Below are positions 24,216-37,724 of a stretch of 64,000 nucleotides of DNA, piece by piece (within the stretch, counting starts at the first letter, position 1; every line of letters begins with the position of its first letter). The notes under the pieces were generated by a model. It saw nothing but the letters and a program-made list of their open reading frames with translations. It was not told the origin of the DNA and ran no database searches. Location of the stretch: contig JBAJFE010000010.1 of NCBI GenBank assembly GCA_037903355.1, forward strand, positions 310,001 to 374,000, given 5' to 3'. The position numbers and the translations under genes are program-made. Origin of the DNA: Trichuris trichiura. Taxonomy: Eukaryota > Nematoda > Enoplea > Trichinellida > Trichuridae.

Positions 24216-27200
24216 GTAGCTCTACTGGTCTTGAAATATGGTGTTATTGAAACATCAAAACAGCACACTCAGTAGCATTTAAGCAATGGATGAATCAAAC
24301 TTCTTTTTTGTCAAGCTGTTAAATTGCGGGGAAGAGCATTCGATTATGCCTCCAGCGGAAAGCTACTCCTTTTCTCTGGATAATCCCTTTCGGGAAAGCG
24401 TAAACTTTTTAATGCTTGCGGGGACGCAAGAGTCCAGGCCAGTTCTTCTGTTATACGACTAAGAAGATAAGATCTTTAGTCTAAGCATCATGAGGATCAG
24501 CATAAGCCAGTCGAAATGCACTTCATTTTCATCGCCTTCTTCAGAACAGTATTCCATTTAGGAGCAACCAGGCGCCAACTATTAGTATTTCAACGTGTCG
24601 ATAGGAAGTGGACAACTGCAAGTGGCAACAACTCGCATTATCCCCAGTAAACGGCAAGTTCATGGGCGAAAAGCGCAATTGCAAAACCTGATGCAGAATT
24701 TGAACGGTGAGTTGAAAAGCCTTTTTGTCCAGCAAGAAATTGTTCATGTCAGGCCATCAACTGCATTTTATTTTAAATGAATACCATCCAAAGCGCTTAG
24801 ATAAGCTGTGAAGGGATACTTCTTCAGAGTGTGACTTTTATCGTGAGCGAAAGTAATTCTTCGCTTAATCCACGCCTAGAGGATGAATTACATATTCAAA
24901 AAGCCATTCATGCGCATCATCCATTATGAAAAGTACTCTTAGCAGGGAAATAATTTGCCCATGTTCAAAACTGTTCTTATTCCGCTGTCCAAGCTAAGCA
25001 CTTTTTGGCAACCCTGCTGACAGCTTCACATAACACATTGCTGGCAAGGAACAAATCGTTCTACAATAGGTGCTTTCCCAGGAATAGTCTTGCGTCCTTT
25101 GCAACATAACCATTTTTAAATCAGCATGCTACTGGTGAAAAAAATCTAAACTTGAGAGTAATTATTCACGAAAAGAATCCATGTAACCGAAGCCCACTTC
25201 TGTTTGTCCTTTTAAAACATAGCGTACATCTTATGACGGTCTAATAAGCGGAAGTAACGAAAACAGTTAGAATCCATGCACCAAACGTTTTTCAGAAATA
25301 GTGGAAAAATAAGACGGAACATTCTTTAGAACCTCCAGGCAAAATCTCCTTGAAAAGCCTACGACAAGCAGAATGAAATAATCAGGTTTACTCTTTGCAC
25401 TCCAAGTGGGGTTTGAAACCTTGATTCGACAGCAGTATATGTTTTGCAAAAGACCTTTTATCAAAAAGAATAAAAACCTAAAAAATAACTGTGCCGGTAA
25501 ATAATAAATGCTGCAACTATTTTTACTTACTGGCTACCCATTTACGACGGAAAAGTTTACCGTCACAGTAAGAAAAAAGCGCCCGCAGATGAATGAAAAA
25601 ATTTCAGTTGTGAATAATAAGAGCGGGCATTCAGACCCTGTGGTCACTTTTGGAAACGAAACTGAAGATGTTATCAACTTTGTTCTCTTTGTGTAAAGAT
25701 GCCAGTTTCATTTGCACTACAAGTACCTTTGTTGTACAGCGCATGCAGAATAAAATGAGCATGGAAACTCAAAAATTTTAATTCCTCAGTACAAATGAGT
25801 CTAATGACCAAACGTGCTAATTATTTCCATGGAAAACTTTTGCAACATTCATTTCGAAAATGAAATGCGCGTAAAAAGTCTGCCTCTGAGCAGCGCTTAT
25901 CACAATTTTTCAAAGCTTGGCTGAAAAGTTTGACTGACATGTTCATAACAGATAAGTAAGGTTAGTATTAATAATTTGAAAATATGTAGGAAAAAACTTT
26001 GGACACTTGTTTGCAAGAGATCGCCAATCTGTTTTACGTACATGCGTTGATTACTTTTCAATTTGAAATGCTAAGTTTATTAAAATGCCGCATGGCTACT
26101 GAATTAATCACCATGGCTTTTCTAATAAAGGCAAATTGATGAAATTTGAGACAATACGCGAAGTTCGATTTGTGTCCTGGTAAAGCACTAGTAGTTGGAT
26201 TGGCCAAATGCTTGTCTATGTGCGAACTTAGAATTGTCAATATGTTGAGTCTCTCAGCAAACCGCCTTCCTAAGAGTGGTGAAACTTTTTGCATAAGTAA
26301 TGCTGTCATTGTAGAACATTAGCCGCAGTAGACAGCTAAGACCACCTCCGTAATCGTCCTTTGTTTCATATTGATTTTTTAGCTTTTGAATGTTAATTAC
26401 CAGATACTATTTAATCGTTGCGCAGAATGTTTTTAAAAATCTCTTATCAGGTTTCATGCGCTGCTGCAGCTAATTATGCAAACGATTCAAGATGAATAAA
26501 CGATGCTCTTTAAGGGGACAATTCATCCAGGCGAAAGTTGCTACACACAGCAAACTTTCCTGCCCATACCGCAGTAAATTTCTAATTGAATTAACGGTCC
26601 TGCAAGATTATTAAAGCAAGGAGATGTTCTCTAGAAGCGTAGCGTAATGGAACCAACCCAGTTTTTGATTCAATATTGGCTTATCAAGACACGCTTGGGA
26701 GAACATTTAGTTGAAAAAGTTCGCCTTGGCACTGCTTGTTCCAAGTAGCAGTCTTAAGTAAATGAAAATCATGCAAACGACACTAGCAAAGGTTGTCTAG
26801 AAAAAAATTAAGTCCAGTCGTTGCCTCTGTTTAAAATATGAGTAACTTATCAGGAATTAGTGATGGCCTAAATGAAGGCTGTTTTTAGGCTGATATCATT
26901 TGTGCCTTGCTCAAGATTACAATTGTGAACGTCCGTTTTGCCAAGAGAATGAGGAAATGCATGACAGAATAATAATCCAATTAAGTGCAATGCTCATCAG
27001 AGGAAGGCATTGATTCTAGCATTACGTTCCACTCGCTTCGTTCTTTTCGCTTTGCAGAAAGAAATCTACAACATCAAACGCCAAACTAGTACTGCGTTTC
27101 TTGCGGAAATGCGCACATGGAACGCTGAAAGAAGCACGGACGCACAGTTCTTATTTTTCTGAACGAATGCTTCAGGAAAATTGTTCGTCCAATCTTTCAT

Positions 27201-27794
27201 CTAAAGTTAAAAGATCGAATTTCAGAGTATTGCGTTACACCTGATGAGTAGTGGAACAAGATTGCGGTCAACGTGATATCATGTGTTTCATATTTGAAAC
27301 AGGTTGGTGATAACTGGTAGCTTGTGTGGTTATTCAACGCAGGCATAACTCTTTCGTTCCTTAATAGTAAGACGTGACTTCATAAGTAATTCGGCTCGTA
27401 TACAGAACAGCTACTGTTGTCCTTCAGCTGTGCCTAATTTTCTAATCAATCTTCTTGTGTTTACTGGCTTCATCAATTTCTGCAGTGTGACCTGTTTGGG
27501 CTAAAAATAGCTATGACTGACTTAAAGGCCTAACTGGCACTTCTACATGATTGCAACACAACTTGTAGGAAGAAATTGTATTCCCCGTGTCGTGCTCAAT
27601 ACTATGTGCAAAGAAAAGCGTCCCTGATTACACTATAAGGCAATAGAATGTAGACAAAGTTTACTAAAGCGGTTGTAGGACTTATAAAGTTTTTTCTTCT
27701 TGTGGAAAACTACCTTAAGCTATGCAACCGTTTAGAGCAGCTCCACGTGGCGGAAATGCGAACTCTGCTGCGTAGTATATGTACAGGTGAATAT

Positions 27795-27965
27795 ATTAAC
27801 AACGGAACTCCTCCATCTCATTGATGACGGAACTAAAACGTTCTGAAAACTCTGAAATAAGGTTGAGTGTATTGATCCTGTAAAAATTTTCCTAATAATC
27901 GCTTATTCATCCGTTGGTAGAGCAGCTGTTTCGTTTAATTACAGATACCAACACAGACAAAAACA
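27795..27965. repeat. One-armed copy of the dispersed foldback family
   Basis: This stretch resembles the right arm of the 48.7-49.1 kb foldback over about 170 bases. Shared blocks are ACGGAACTAAAACGTTCTGA, CCTAATAATCGCTTAT and the end GGTAGAGCAGCTGTTTCGTT, then TAATTACAGATACCAA. The left arm is not evident. Confidence 0.55.
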
Positions 27966-29889
27966 GGGACAGCCGTTGAAGATCTACCAACCATGAACAT
28001 ATTCACAAATAGTAATTGAATTGAATTACCCCAATAAGGGTACCGCTGGAAGTGGACCAAAAAAAGCTTGCTTTCTCCTAAACGTTGACGGTTTCACTAA
28101 GCCTGACTGCGCCATGTAATTAGTACTCGAACAATCATGTGGCATTTCTGCTGCGCTGGTTAACACTTTGTCTTCGTGGTAATATGGGAGATGCAACCGA
28201 TTGGAAGTCTCAAACCTGTGCTTATCAGTCATGCATTAACAGATGACTTGTCACATCACATAAGTAAATAGCCTGGTGGCGTGCTTGCAATTATTAAATT
28301 AATAAATAAACAATGAACAATTAAAGTTTGCCCATTTTTAAGTTAATGAAAGTTTGTGAAACCTAACTTCCATTTTGCTTGCACATACTTTTACAGCAAG
28401 CACATAATCTTATTATTACTATATCAAAAGTAAAAAATGTGGTTAGAATGGAAAAGTTCGATAAAAGTGTTGGCAGTCCGTCTGCAGTTGAAGTTGCCCC
28501 TGTCAATGCTATTACTATTAATACAAAATTGGTCAATATGAGGCTAATAACAAGATTGCTCCTCATAGCGATGACTGTACCGCAGTACCAACGAGCTAGC
28601 ACGTTCCGTCTTCCGCGTGGGAAGCAGATTATATCATTTGTGTACTACGGGCTTGTCTCATTTCTGGAGTGATTAATTTTCTTTCTTGTAATTTCACCTT
28701 GAAGGCTCGACCAGTTCATTCTAAAAGTTATATTCTTTTCTTTTCATAATCAGTGCCCCACTTAAAACTCTTTCTTAAAAGTTTCTGTTTGACACTGTTA
28801 AAATTTAAACAGAGAAATCGCCATGCAATTATTAGCGCAATAAACTGGTTTAATAATCTGCTCAGCAGTAAAATACTTATGAGAAAATCACCGGTGTAAA
28901 CGATCTTTGTTTTATGGCAGCAACGCAGCATTGCTGCAGGGCACACCTATCTTTAAGTCAGCATGTATTAAAGTGGTCATACTTTTGTCAGCTGCTCTTC
29001 CCTTCTGATTGTACCGTTAGAAAGATTTCCATTTTAAAGACGGAACAACTACTATCATATTTCGTTTCAAAAACAATGATTAGCTAGATATATGACGGAG
29101 TACTCTAAAAACAGTGCCTAATGGCGTGCTGCCAGTTTTCCCGCTTTGACAAATGTTTATAGTAGTCTCTCATGTCATAACAAGGCAGTTCTGCTCGTTG
29201 GAATAAGTTTATTGAATAAAATTGATCATTTCAGTTTCAGAACGAATAATTCTGTCCACTGGATAACTCTGATGACGAAACATGTTCGTTCAGTAGTTAC
29301 ATGATCAGCTTCACTCAGTAAAGCATTCCACTAGGGCTGCGCTGCGCTGTTTTGACATGAAACTTAATCAATTCATTATCGAATAACTGGCACCCATATG
29401 ACAGCTTTTGCAAGCATTAATATTTTTGCACAGAAAGCTGACCTACGGTTGCGCTTGCGCTTAGGTGGAACAGAAATCAGTACCTGCATACTTCAAGAAC
29501 TCAAAAAGGTGAACAAGAATATAATATAACGAATTAGAGAATGATATCACGAGTGCTTCCACTTTACGACAGTGCAGTGTTCTTCAGAAGTGGTTACTAA
29601 CTAAAAACTGCTAAAGCGAACAAGTGATTGTTGCACTTTGACATGGGAAATAGTTTCAAGCCTTTCCAGGATTATTAACCTAAAATATTACGCTCGAAGC
29701 AGGAGGTGCAAAATGAAACCTAGAATAATTTGCATATCTAGCAAATGCAGAAGTTTCGCAAAGGCGAATAAAAAGCAGTACACGGGCCTCTTGAAGCGGG
29801 AATGATGCGAGCACAACGCTGTTTCATTTACCATAATTAGCAAGACAGCGAGCAACTCGGACAGCTGAAAAGTGAAGGTAATGATGATA

Positions 29890-31183
29890 TGAGGGATGTT
29901 CGTAAAGTTCCAGGAAAGATGGTGCAGTGTCTAACAGAACGCCAACGGATGGCCAAAAACATATTTAATCTTATCTCCGTTATCTTCAGACTTTTACGGT
30001 GAGGTAGCCTTATCCGAAGCTGTGCCAGTGCGGTACAGTACAAGCTGCTCCTAAAGTATGCGTTTTCCTCGTGATATTGGAAAATCTTTGTTTTGAAGTC
30101 AGAGCTAACATTAATTTTTGTCCAAGCCTGGTCGGCAGCTGAGGAGGATAATTCAGTCTTTGCAGCGGGTTTACGGAAGTAGCGAACCATCTAAATCGGT
30201 TGTTTATGAGCGAATATGGCGTTTCAAGGAAGCCAGTGAGGCCATCGAAGACGACGGAGGGAGGGAAAACCAGCAACCGCAACGAGCGAAGGAATCCAGA
30301 ACCTAGTGGAAGGAGACTGCAAAATTACCATCAGAAGGATTGCTGGAATGGCTGGGGTTTCCTTCCATACAGCATTTGAAATATTGCGTGAAACAGTTGG
30401 CCTGAGGAAGCTCTGAGCTCGGTAGGTCCCGAAAGTTTTGCGTGAAGAACAACTGGTTCGACGCGTTAACCTTTCTTCCGAGCTTTTAACAAAAATCTAA
30501 GCAAATGAGACTGGGTTTTTCGGCCGTATCGTTATTGCAGATGAAATGTAACTCTATCAGTATGACCCCGAGAGTAAAATTTAATCCAAGCAGTGGTTAG
30601 CGGGAAAGGGTCAGCAGGTCCAGTCAAGTTCAAAGCAGAGCGGCCGGCTAGAAAGGTTATGGCAGCCAAATTCTGGGACTCGGACGGAGTAACTCTGACT
30701 GACTTCCTCGAAGGAGAGCGAACAGTCACGGCAAGTTATTACAAAACAATATTGCAAAAACTGAAGCCGCACTGGCAAGAAAACGGCGTGGCAAGAGGCG
30801 CTTCGGGGTCCTTTTCCATTACGATAACGCACCTGCTCATTCGTTATGGATTGTGAGGACTGTTCTTCGTGAGTTTCGGTGGGAAGTCATTCCAGATCCG
30901 CCCTACAGTTTAGTTCTTGCCCTGTCAGACTTTTTCTTCTTCCGAAAGTTAAAAGAACATTTAAAAAGCACGCTGTTCAAGTCAATAGATGAAGCGAAGC
31001 CCACCACCTCGACTTGGTGCAGTTCACAGCCCTCAGAATTCTACAAGGAAGGTCTGCGGTGGTGGAGGCACCGTTTGAAGAAGTGCCTAGAGGTTGACGG
31101 AGGATGCTTTGAGAAATAAGTTCGATGTCATTGCAAAAAAAATGTTTATTTAATTTTTTCGGGAACTTTCTGAACATCCTTCG
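29890..31183 (+). mobile_element. Mariner (Tc1/mariner) DNA transposon, full length but inactive
   Basis: The element is 1294 bp, typical for mariner. It is flanked by TA dinucleotides at 29888-29889 and 31184-31185. The left terminus TGAGGGATGTTCGTAAAGTT pairs imperfectly with the right terminus ACTTTCTGAACATCCTTCG. The transposase relic lies inside on the plus strand. A truncated relative sits at 44.45-44.75 kb. Confidence 0.88.
30118..31119 (+). pseudogene. Mariner transposase pseudogene
   Basis: Mariner blocks appear in order but in different frames and with stops. They are the helix-turn-helix part (VYGSSEPSKSVVYERIWRFK), a catalytic-region relic starting ADEM, a FWDSDGV block, DNAPAHS, a degraded SDFFFFRKLKEHLKST block, and the C-terminal KKCLEVDGGCFEK ending at 31119. 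The family normally encodes about 345 residues with a D,D34D active site. Here stop codons occur near 30415, 30498 and 30548, and at least one frameshift lies near 30800-30850, so it cannot make active transposase. The start is approximate. Confidence 0.85.
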
Positions 31184-31185
31184 TA

Positions 31186-34100
31186 CAGTTCCCAGCTAAG
31201 TTGACAGAGACTGGGAATGGTGAAATTCGCGTGAAGATTAGGTGTAGATAAAATGGGTCTTCAGAGACTTGTCACATTCTGCGGCTTGGAAGCTACTACT
31301 CAATAACCCGTTGGCGCAAGAATGTTTTGTCATAAAACTCAGGAAATTAAACGGTAACTTTATTATATCTTGTCGGTTTCACTTCTTAAAGGTGAAAATC
31401 TCTCTTAGATGTAGAAAGCAGTTAAAGTATAAATGATTCGTAATAATGGCAATTCCTTAAGCGAGTGTTCTTAAGGCTTTTATCAGTATTGGTCAGAAAC
31501 TTTGGTTTCGCATGCAAAGAGTAGCTTCTTAATTGCAGCTTTTGATATTGTCATTCGAAAACAACATTGTTTACGCCTGGAATTTTATCATGAAAAACGC
31601 ACTCGAGTACAAGAAAGCCAAAGAAATCTGTCTGCGTATTTGTTTTGCTTTGTAAGCGCAGTGATAGACAATCTTCATAAAACAAACAATGACTGAACTT
31701 TAAAAGCATGGTTTTTAAACGTAATGAAGAAGTTAAGGTGGTGGTTGGCTCTTTGAATGCATTCGAAATAATTGCCAAGCTGATTTTATAATATTATTAA
31801 TAAAGCATATGGGTCATTCATAATTTTAGTTATGAAAACCTGTAAATTCATTACAAAAGTCCTGTATTCACGCACGAAGTATTATCAAGAATACCTTAAT
31901 TGAGTATTGTAGTGAATGATCCCGGGTCTGCCTCCATTAGCGACGGACTGACGTAAAAGGGCTACAGCGGCGCGGGAGAAGTTGACATAAACAGCGCAAA
32001 GCGAAGCTCCCATGTCACATGATATGACACTGTTATCAAAAACAGGCACGATCAGCTAATGGTTGCTTGTCCTGATCTCACCTCATGGGCAAGGCTAAAA
32101 AACAAGGACGACAGACTGCGGAGGGTCGTTGTTCTGAACACCAGGAAGACGAAGGTTGTCTGAACGGAACAGTGGTGCTTGTACTCATTTCGTTGGTGTT
32201 CTTCAATAAAGGCTTGGACAAGAGCTTTGCGTGCCAGCGGCCATGCGGTGCGTATAAACTACATGTATTGACAGTGGAGAGAGCGATGAAATTTTGCTGA
32301 ATGACTGTGAGTAGTTTATTATATATATATATAGTCGAACCTTGTTACCCTAGTTAACTCTGAGCCTTCTACGTTAATTTGAGTCCATTGCGCAGAACGT
32401 ATGATAATGTTATTAATCTACGTGTTTCGTCCAGTATTCTTCATATTAGCTCTGCATTTCCTATTATACACGATGGGTGTTCAATGTCAGGTACTCTGAA
32501 GTTTATGTAAGCATAAATACTTAACTCAGGGAGAGAAGGGGTAAGCTTCTGTTTCTTCGAACACTTGAAGAATGCTCCAGCCTGATCACCTGGAGGGTGT
32601 TTTAACAAATGGAATAAATATAGTGTTTGACATACAAGCGTATACGGAACGTGGACGTATAAGAAGAGGAAATCCAAATTCATCCTTGTCTCGTTTTTTC
32701 CATATATGCGCTGTACTAAAGGAAAGAAAAGCTCCAAAGCTCGACGGGACAGGCAAAAAGTAGATTGGTAAAAATGATTGAGCATTGTATACAATGTAAA
32801 GAAACACAAGAACAGCAGAACATGTGTCATGTTCACTAGTGAACCGGCGGTCTTCTTTAAAAAATGAGGTCACTTTTTTACTTCAGACAAACCGTGCTGT
32901 ATCGAGTCCGCAGACCACAGACAAAGAGGACCAACTATGTTGCAATTTGAATGCGTCTCTATGTCCCAAGTAAATTGCACTGCTCAGACTGATGTTATGA
33001 TGACGTTGCCTTGGCAGTTTTGCGCATCTTACCTACGAAACAACAATCCGGGATTTGAACCGAGCTTTCAATGTTCTAAGGCGCCAGCGCAGTTTGGATT
33101 ATTGTAGCAAAAAAATTCATTAATGCTTATTATTTCCATGGTGACTTTGTGTTTTTTTATTATTGATGCTGATTAGTTCTGGCAGAATTAAGAAATTGAA
33201 GTGCACCGTTCAAGAACGTTTACAAGCATTTCTGTCAAAACACATTAGGCAATAGTCTTATAAGTACCTATCAGAGATGTGCCGTAAGTAAGAAAATCAG
33301 GTGTCTTGTAAAGGGTGCATAGGTTTTCGTTAGAGAACGCTAAGGAATGCCTGCTTTTATCGGGAAATCGAAGGAATAAAATTTTCAGTTTTCAGGAGAT
33401 CCAGGTCCCGTTTACAGAGTGACAAATGGAAAAAGGTAGCAGTCCAAAATAGGTTTTAAGAGTGTTTCTGTGCTTGAAGTGCCATGGTTAAAGTATTACT
33501 GATTCCTAAAGAATTCCTTTCTTTTTGTTAAAGTTTTCTTTCAGTTCGTTATTCCACTGGATTTTGGTATTCCTGGCTCCTGCTGTCTCTGTTTTCCTCT
33601 CCTTTTGTGCTTTTTATCACATCGAGTCTTTTATTCATTTTTTCTCTATTTAAATTTTTAAGCCTTCCTTTTTACGTATTGTCGCTTTTACTCCGGTGTA
33701 TTCTGAAAAATAAGCGTGAGCACAACTTTAAAAGAAAAGGACAGCTTCAAAGAATGACAATTACTAAAACCTTAAACCGTGACAGTTCTCTAACACAGTA
33801 ATGCCATTGCAGCTGTGAATTTTGTGCTAGCTGGGTTTATCAATAAAAACAGGTCCAGGCCAACGTTCTTGAATGAAAGTCAAAGTACGCTTATGGAAGT
33901 TTTTGCGAAATGAGGAGAAAAAAGAAGAATAAACAAAACAAAACTTTACGAAAGAACAGGTCAGAAGGAAGTAGGCAGAACTGTATTTAGAAAACTAATT
34001 GAATCAGCTGAAGAACAAGTAAATGAACTTAGCGAACGACGGAATAACGAAGGAAATTCTTTGTTGAGCTGGGTTTGTTATTTCAGAATTTCGGTATGCA

Positions 34101-37100
34101 AATAAAATATTGGTAAAATATCATAGGCAATAGAATAAAGTAAAACAAAGACCTGGTTTTGAAGTGAGCATCAGTCTGTGGTCGCCGCTGCACGTCAGGT
34201 GAGTTCCTCATGATGTACCGATTTGCTGAATTGATAATGTTTGTTCGGGCATAGCTGTCCACTGCATCGGTGTCTCTATAGACGTAGAGGGGCATCTTCA
34301 TTTTTCTGATCATGAATCGCCTGTATCCACATAAGGCTGGCCTGGACTGTGCTGCTTACTGCGCGGCTGCGGAAGCCTGAACAACTGTCTCTACAAATTA
34401 ATCTGGTTCAAGTAATGGTGGGCGAGCACGCGACCGACTGTTACTTTCTTTGTCAAACTTGTGTCGTGAATTATTGTGGAAAAAAGTTAGATGTTCTCAG
34501 CTAACACGTAGAACAAGCGAGAAGCAAGAATAGCTTAACATAAACGGCCGCGCAGCAAAGCAAGCAACCGGTCCAAAGGGCGTACACAGAGATAGAGAGA
34601 AAGCAGAACAGATATGAGAAACGTTCTTCTTATCACAGTGCACGATATGCAAATTTTTATGGTGCAGTGATAAATGGTCAGCGCGTAGGCTTTTGACCCT
34701 TAGTGGCATGCGCTGTTTTGCTAACTGAGTGTTCAGAGGCAGTTCTCCGACAATTATTATACCTCACTCCCAACTTTTCCGACCAACTGAAAGAATTCTT
34801 ATAACCTTGGAACCTATAAGTTAATATACTCCCCGTCTCTCTGATGTAAGAGGTAGAACACTTACACTTAATTTCTTAAACTACTCCAAGGCACCGATCT
34901 ATTCGGACTTTCAGTTCGTAAAAGGAAACGTAGGTTTCTACTTTCTGATTTCGCTTATATTGGACTATAAAATTTAACATTTGTCCCAGTCCTTCTGTCT
35001 TCTCTCCAATTCCTGCAAAGTAAGAGACGATAAGTTCTTGTCTTCATTTATCGATATTCGGTTACAAAAGTAATTTTTAAAAAATATTCCATCTAATTTT
35101 TGTAATGTCTGCTCGATAAGTGTTTACTAAACGTAAGTGAGAACTGACTGAATCAACGGATCGCAAGCAAGTACAGCTAGCAGGATATGCAGGTACACTC
35201 GTATACAACAATTTTCTTACACTGCAGTTGGACTATTGTATTAGGTTTAGTAAACGCAAAAGAAATCCGCGTGAACTTAATTTTGCACCGCTAAAACGGA
35301 TTCTTACTAGTGGTATGCTGCAGGGCAGTTGCTGATATAATTATCGCTGCTCTAACTTCTCTGACGTCTTCTGCTTCACCTTCTCGCCGATTCTACAGTT
35401 ATCTTACTTAATCTTATAACGAACAATTTTCTGGATGATAATAATTAATGAGTCTCCATCGCAAGCATACTAAGCGCATTCAGCTGTCTACAAGTCATAA
35501 TAAAACATTTACATATGCAAAAATCTTAATATGTTGGTTTTGACTGAAGTATAATAAATTATTAGTTAATAAAGACTTGCACGCTTTACCTGCAAGAGGA
35601 TAGTATCTCAGAAGAGTGCGTTGTTCCCCAATATTAACTTAACTGACGAAGTTTATGAGGCATTCGGAATGGGAATTTTTATTCCTCTTGATTTCAAAAG
35701 GTAACTCTTCAACGAATGCACATCTTTAAATTGACCATTCTTGCTTCTAATGCATAGCTAAACACCATTGTGCCACAGCATTAGCGTGAAAGTACCTGGG
35801 TAATTACACCAGTATACTGAACAATGTGTTTATCAACAAAATAGGGTGGCATAAATACTCATTAAACTATAGGTCATATATCAAATGGAGCAGAAAAGTG
35901 CGAATCAGTTGCACGAAGTTGTGGAATGCAATGGTGACATAATTTGGTATCATAACTTTGCTCCATGCTTTAAATGGGATATTCTTGATGAATTATCCGG
36001 CACAATTAATCAGTCAACATTGTTGTAGTGGTGTAATAGGTTAATCTGCGCACTTTTCCTTTCAGTCATTATTTTAAAATGCTGGAAGTATGTAATTGAT
36101 ATTAAATGACAAATAATCCACTAATATGATTTTCACCTGCGTTCTAAAGGTAAAGGCATTCATTTCAAGCTTGCACAATTAACTTTTGGCAAACAGATTT
36201 TTAAGTTGCTCGTGCCTTGTTATGAAAATCTTGTTTCCAGCTGCTCACCAGTGACTTTTCAAATTTAATGTGCATTATGCTACTTCTGGAATTGAAAAAC
36301 GGCTTGCTTCAGACGTAGGAAGATCCAGGGAAAGTCTCTGCTCCATTAAACAATGCAAAAACACAGTTCGATGCATGTGCTACCCCATGTCCATCAGAGG
36401 CGGTCGCAATAAAGAAACTACTTCTGAAAGTAACAGTGCCGGTGAGAAAAAAACTGGTCCAAAGAGCTTAGCCTACCCATTCTGATTTACTGACTGGTTA
36501 CCTCTGAATTTTGCAACTAAAAACATCATTTTATAAATACTTTCTCACAAAAGCAAACATCCAGTTCAATTAGTTTTTAAATGACTATTTATGGGTTTTG
36601 GAACATAAATATTTTTTCGGCAAAGTATTCAAAGGCAATTATGCTAAAGAAAGGAAGCTATGCTCTATTTCCGCTTTTGTCCATGCCCAAAGGTGTTCGA
36701 ACGACTTGAGAACTCCGCTTCAAGAGCTTGGCAGAATGACCCAACCGTTTATTGCGATGCTGCTTAGGAAAAGATGAAAGAGAAAAAGAATTGTCAAGCT
36801 AGTAGTACTGACTTCGTGACTGCAACTTCGTTGGTTTCTTGGCTTCTCTGAATTACGTGATAGGGTGTACAGGCGCTCCGAAACTTAATTACCTTAAATG
36901 ACTTAACAGGGAACCGTGCGATGTATGGCATTCAAGTAAATCAGCATTTAAATTTTTTCAAGGTTTTTGCCGTAAACGGCAACGCCATTAGCATGCCTTA
37001 AATATACGCAAACTTTACTTGAGCCATTCGTCTGCCTTGAGGTTTATTGAAATTTAGAGGCACTAACGAAATCATATAAGAGAACTTGGCAAACGTGAGT

Positions 37101-37205
37101 CGAGGCAAAAGTGACCTAAACAACGTAAATCCGAAATAATCTTTTAAACGAAGAGCCATTTCATAGTACTTCAATAGCAGTGCGTTGGGTTCATTGTTTC
37201 AGCCG
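31186..37205. other. Intergenic DNA, no supported gene
   Basis: This is AT-rich DNA with short open frames. An ATG frame at 32085-32300 (71 residues, starting MGKAKKQGRQ) lies in a GC-richer patch but lacks domain or splice support. A B-box-like GGTTCAAATCC on the minus strand near 33050-33065 is the only RNA-gene-like signal. I see no cloverleaf around it. A cysteine-containing frame at 36330-36485 is unassigned. Confidence 0.45.
37043..37048 (-). promoter_or_regulatory. Candidate polyadenylation signal for the arginine-rich peptide gene
   Basis: AATAAA occurs on the minus strand about 160 bases beyond the stop codon of the arginine-rich peptide gene. It is the first canonical signal seen downstream. 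Confidence 0.4.
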
Positions 37206-37666
37206 TCAGTTCCTGCGCGTTTTTCGCCTCCGCTCCCTATTCTTAGGTCTTCTCGTAGGTCTTTCACGTCTAGGGAGTTTATTCCTGTTTCTTCTTCGTT
37301 CTTGTAAAGGCCTTTGAGGTCTCATGGGGCGTCGACCGCTGGTCAGATTACGATAGTAAATGAAATGGATGTAGTGAACAAAAAACATACTTCAGGCGGC
37401 CAGCCCTGGCATTTGAAACGGGACCATCTTGCGCTGTCATATCGCCCATCTGATCCTCCTGTGATTTCACCACCTTAAATAGGCAAAGTGGAGTAAGGTA
37501 ATTCACGGCGTAAAGAACTGGAAGTTAAGTGTATATTTTGTTATCGTTAGGATTATGTTGTACACATGGTTTACAGGTAATGCACTAGTGTATGAATTGC
37601 ATTTTAAGTACGGCTTACCTCCATCAAAATGATGGCGAAAAGAACGACTAAACCAAGACGTAACAT
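37206..37666 (-). CDS. Small secreted arginine-rich protein (3 exons, 87 aa)
   Basis: Exons in transcript order are 37619-37666, 37391-37473 and 37206-37338. Phases agree and total 88 codons with the stop. Exon 1 encodes MLRLGLVVLFAIILME, a clear signal-peptide core, and ends at a consensus donor GAG|GTAAGC. Exon 2 encodes a neutral-to-acidic segment (VVKSQEDQMGDMTAQDGPVS and on), probably a propeptide. Exon 3 encodes a tail made largely of Arg, Lys, Pro and Asn (MRPQRPLQERRRNRNKLPRR, then RPTRRPKNRERRRKTRRN), with about 20 arginines in 43 residues. It has no cysteines and no known domain. A TATA box lies about 50 bases upstream of the ATG. The layout fits a secreted cationic effector, antimicrobial peptide or nucleic-acid-binding peptide. 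That role is inference; I do not recognise a named family. Confidence 0.65.
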
Positions 37667-37715
37667 TTTACGTAATTTTCTCAGTGATAGTGAGGCCCTT
37701 AAATGCGACTAGCAC

Positions 37716-37724
37716 TTATATAAA
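37716..37724 (-). promoter_or_regulatory. TATA box of the arginine-rich peptide gene
   Basis: TTTATATAA on the minus strand lies about 50 bases upstream of the ATG at 37666, in a GC-richer setting. Position and sequence fit a core promoter with a short 5' UTR. Confidence 0.6.

Noticed and set aside
32085..32300. 71-codon ATG frame in a GC-richer patch
   Set aside because: No homology, no splice signals and an unremarkable length for random sequence.
33044..33112. tRNA-like block on the minus strand (GGTTCAAATCC, as in a B box)
   Set aside because: No acceptor stem, anticodon arm or A box of correct spacing could be folded by eye. At most it is a tRNA-derived relic.
36241..36485. Cysteine-containing frame (CSIKQCKNTVRCMC) suggestive of a small secreted peptide
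   Set aside because: No upstream exon with a start and signal peptide in matching phase could be found. The spacing fits no family I recognise.
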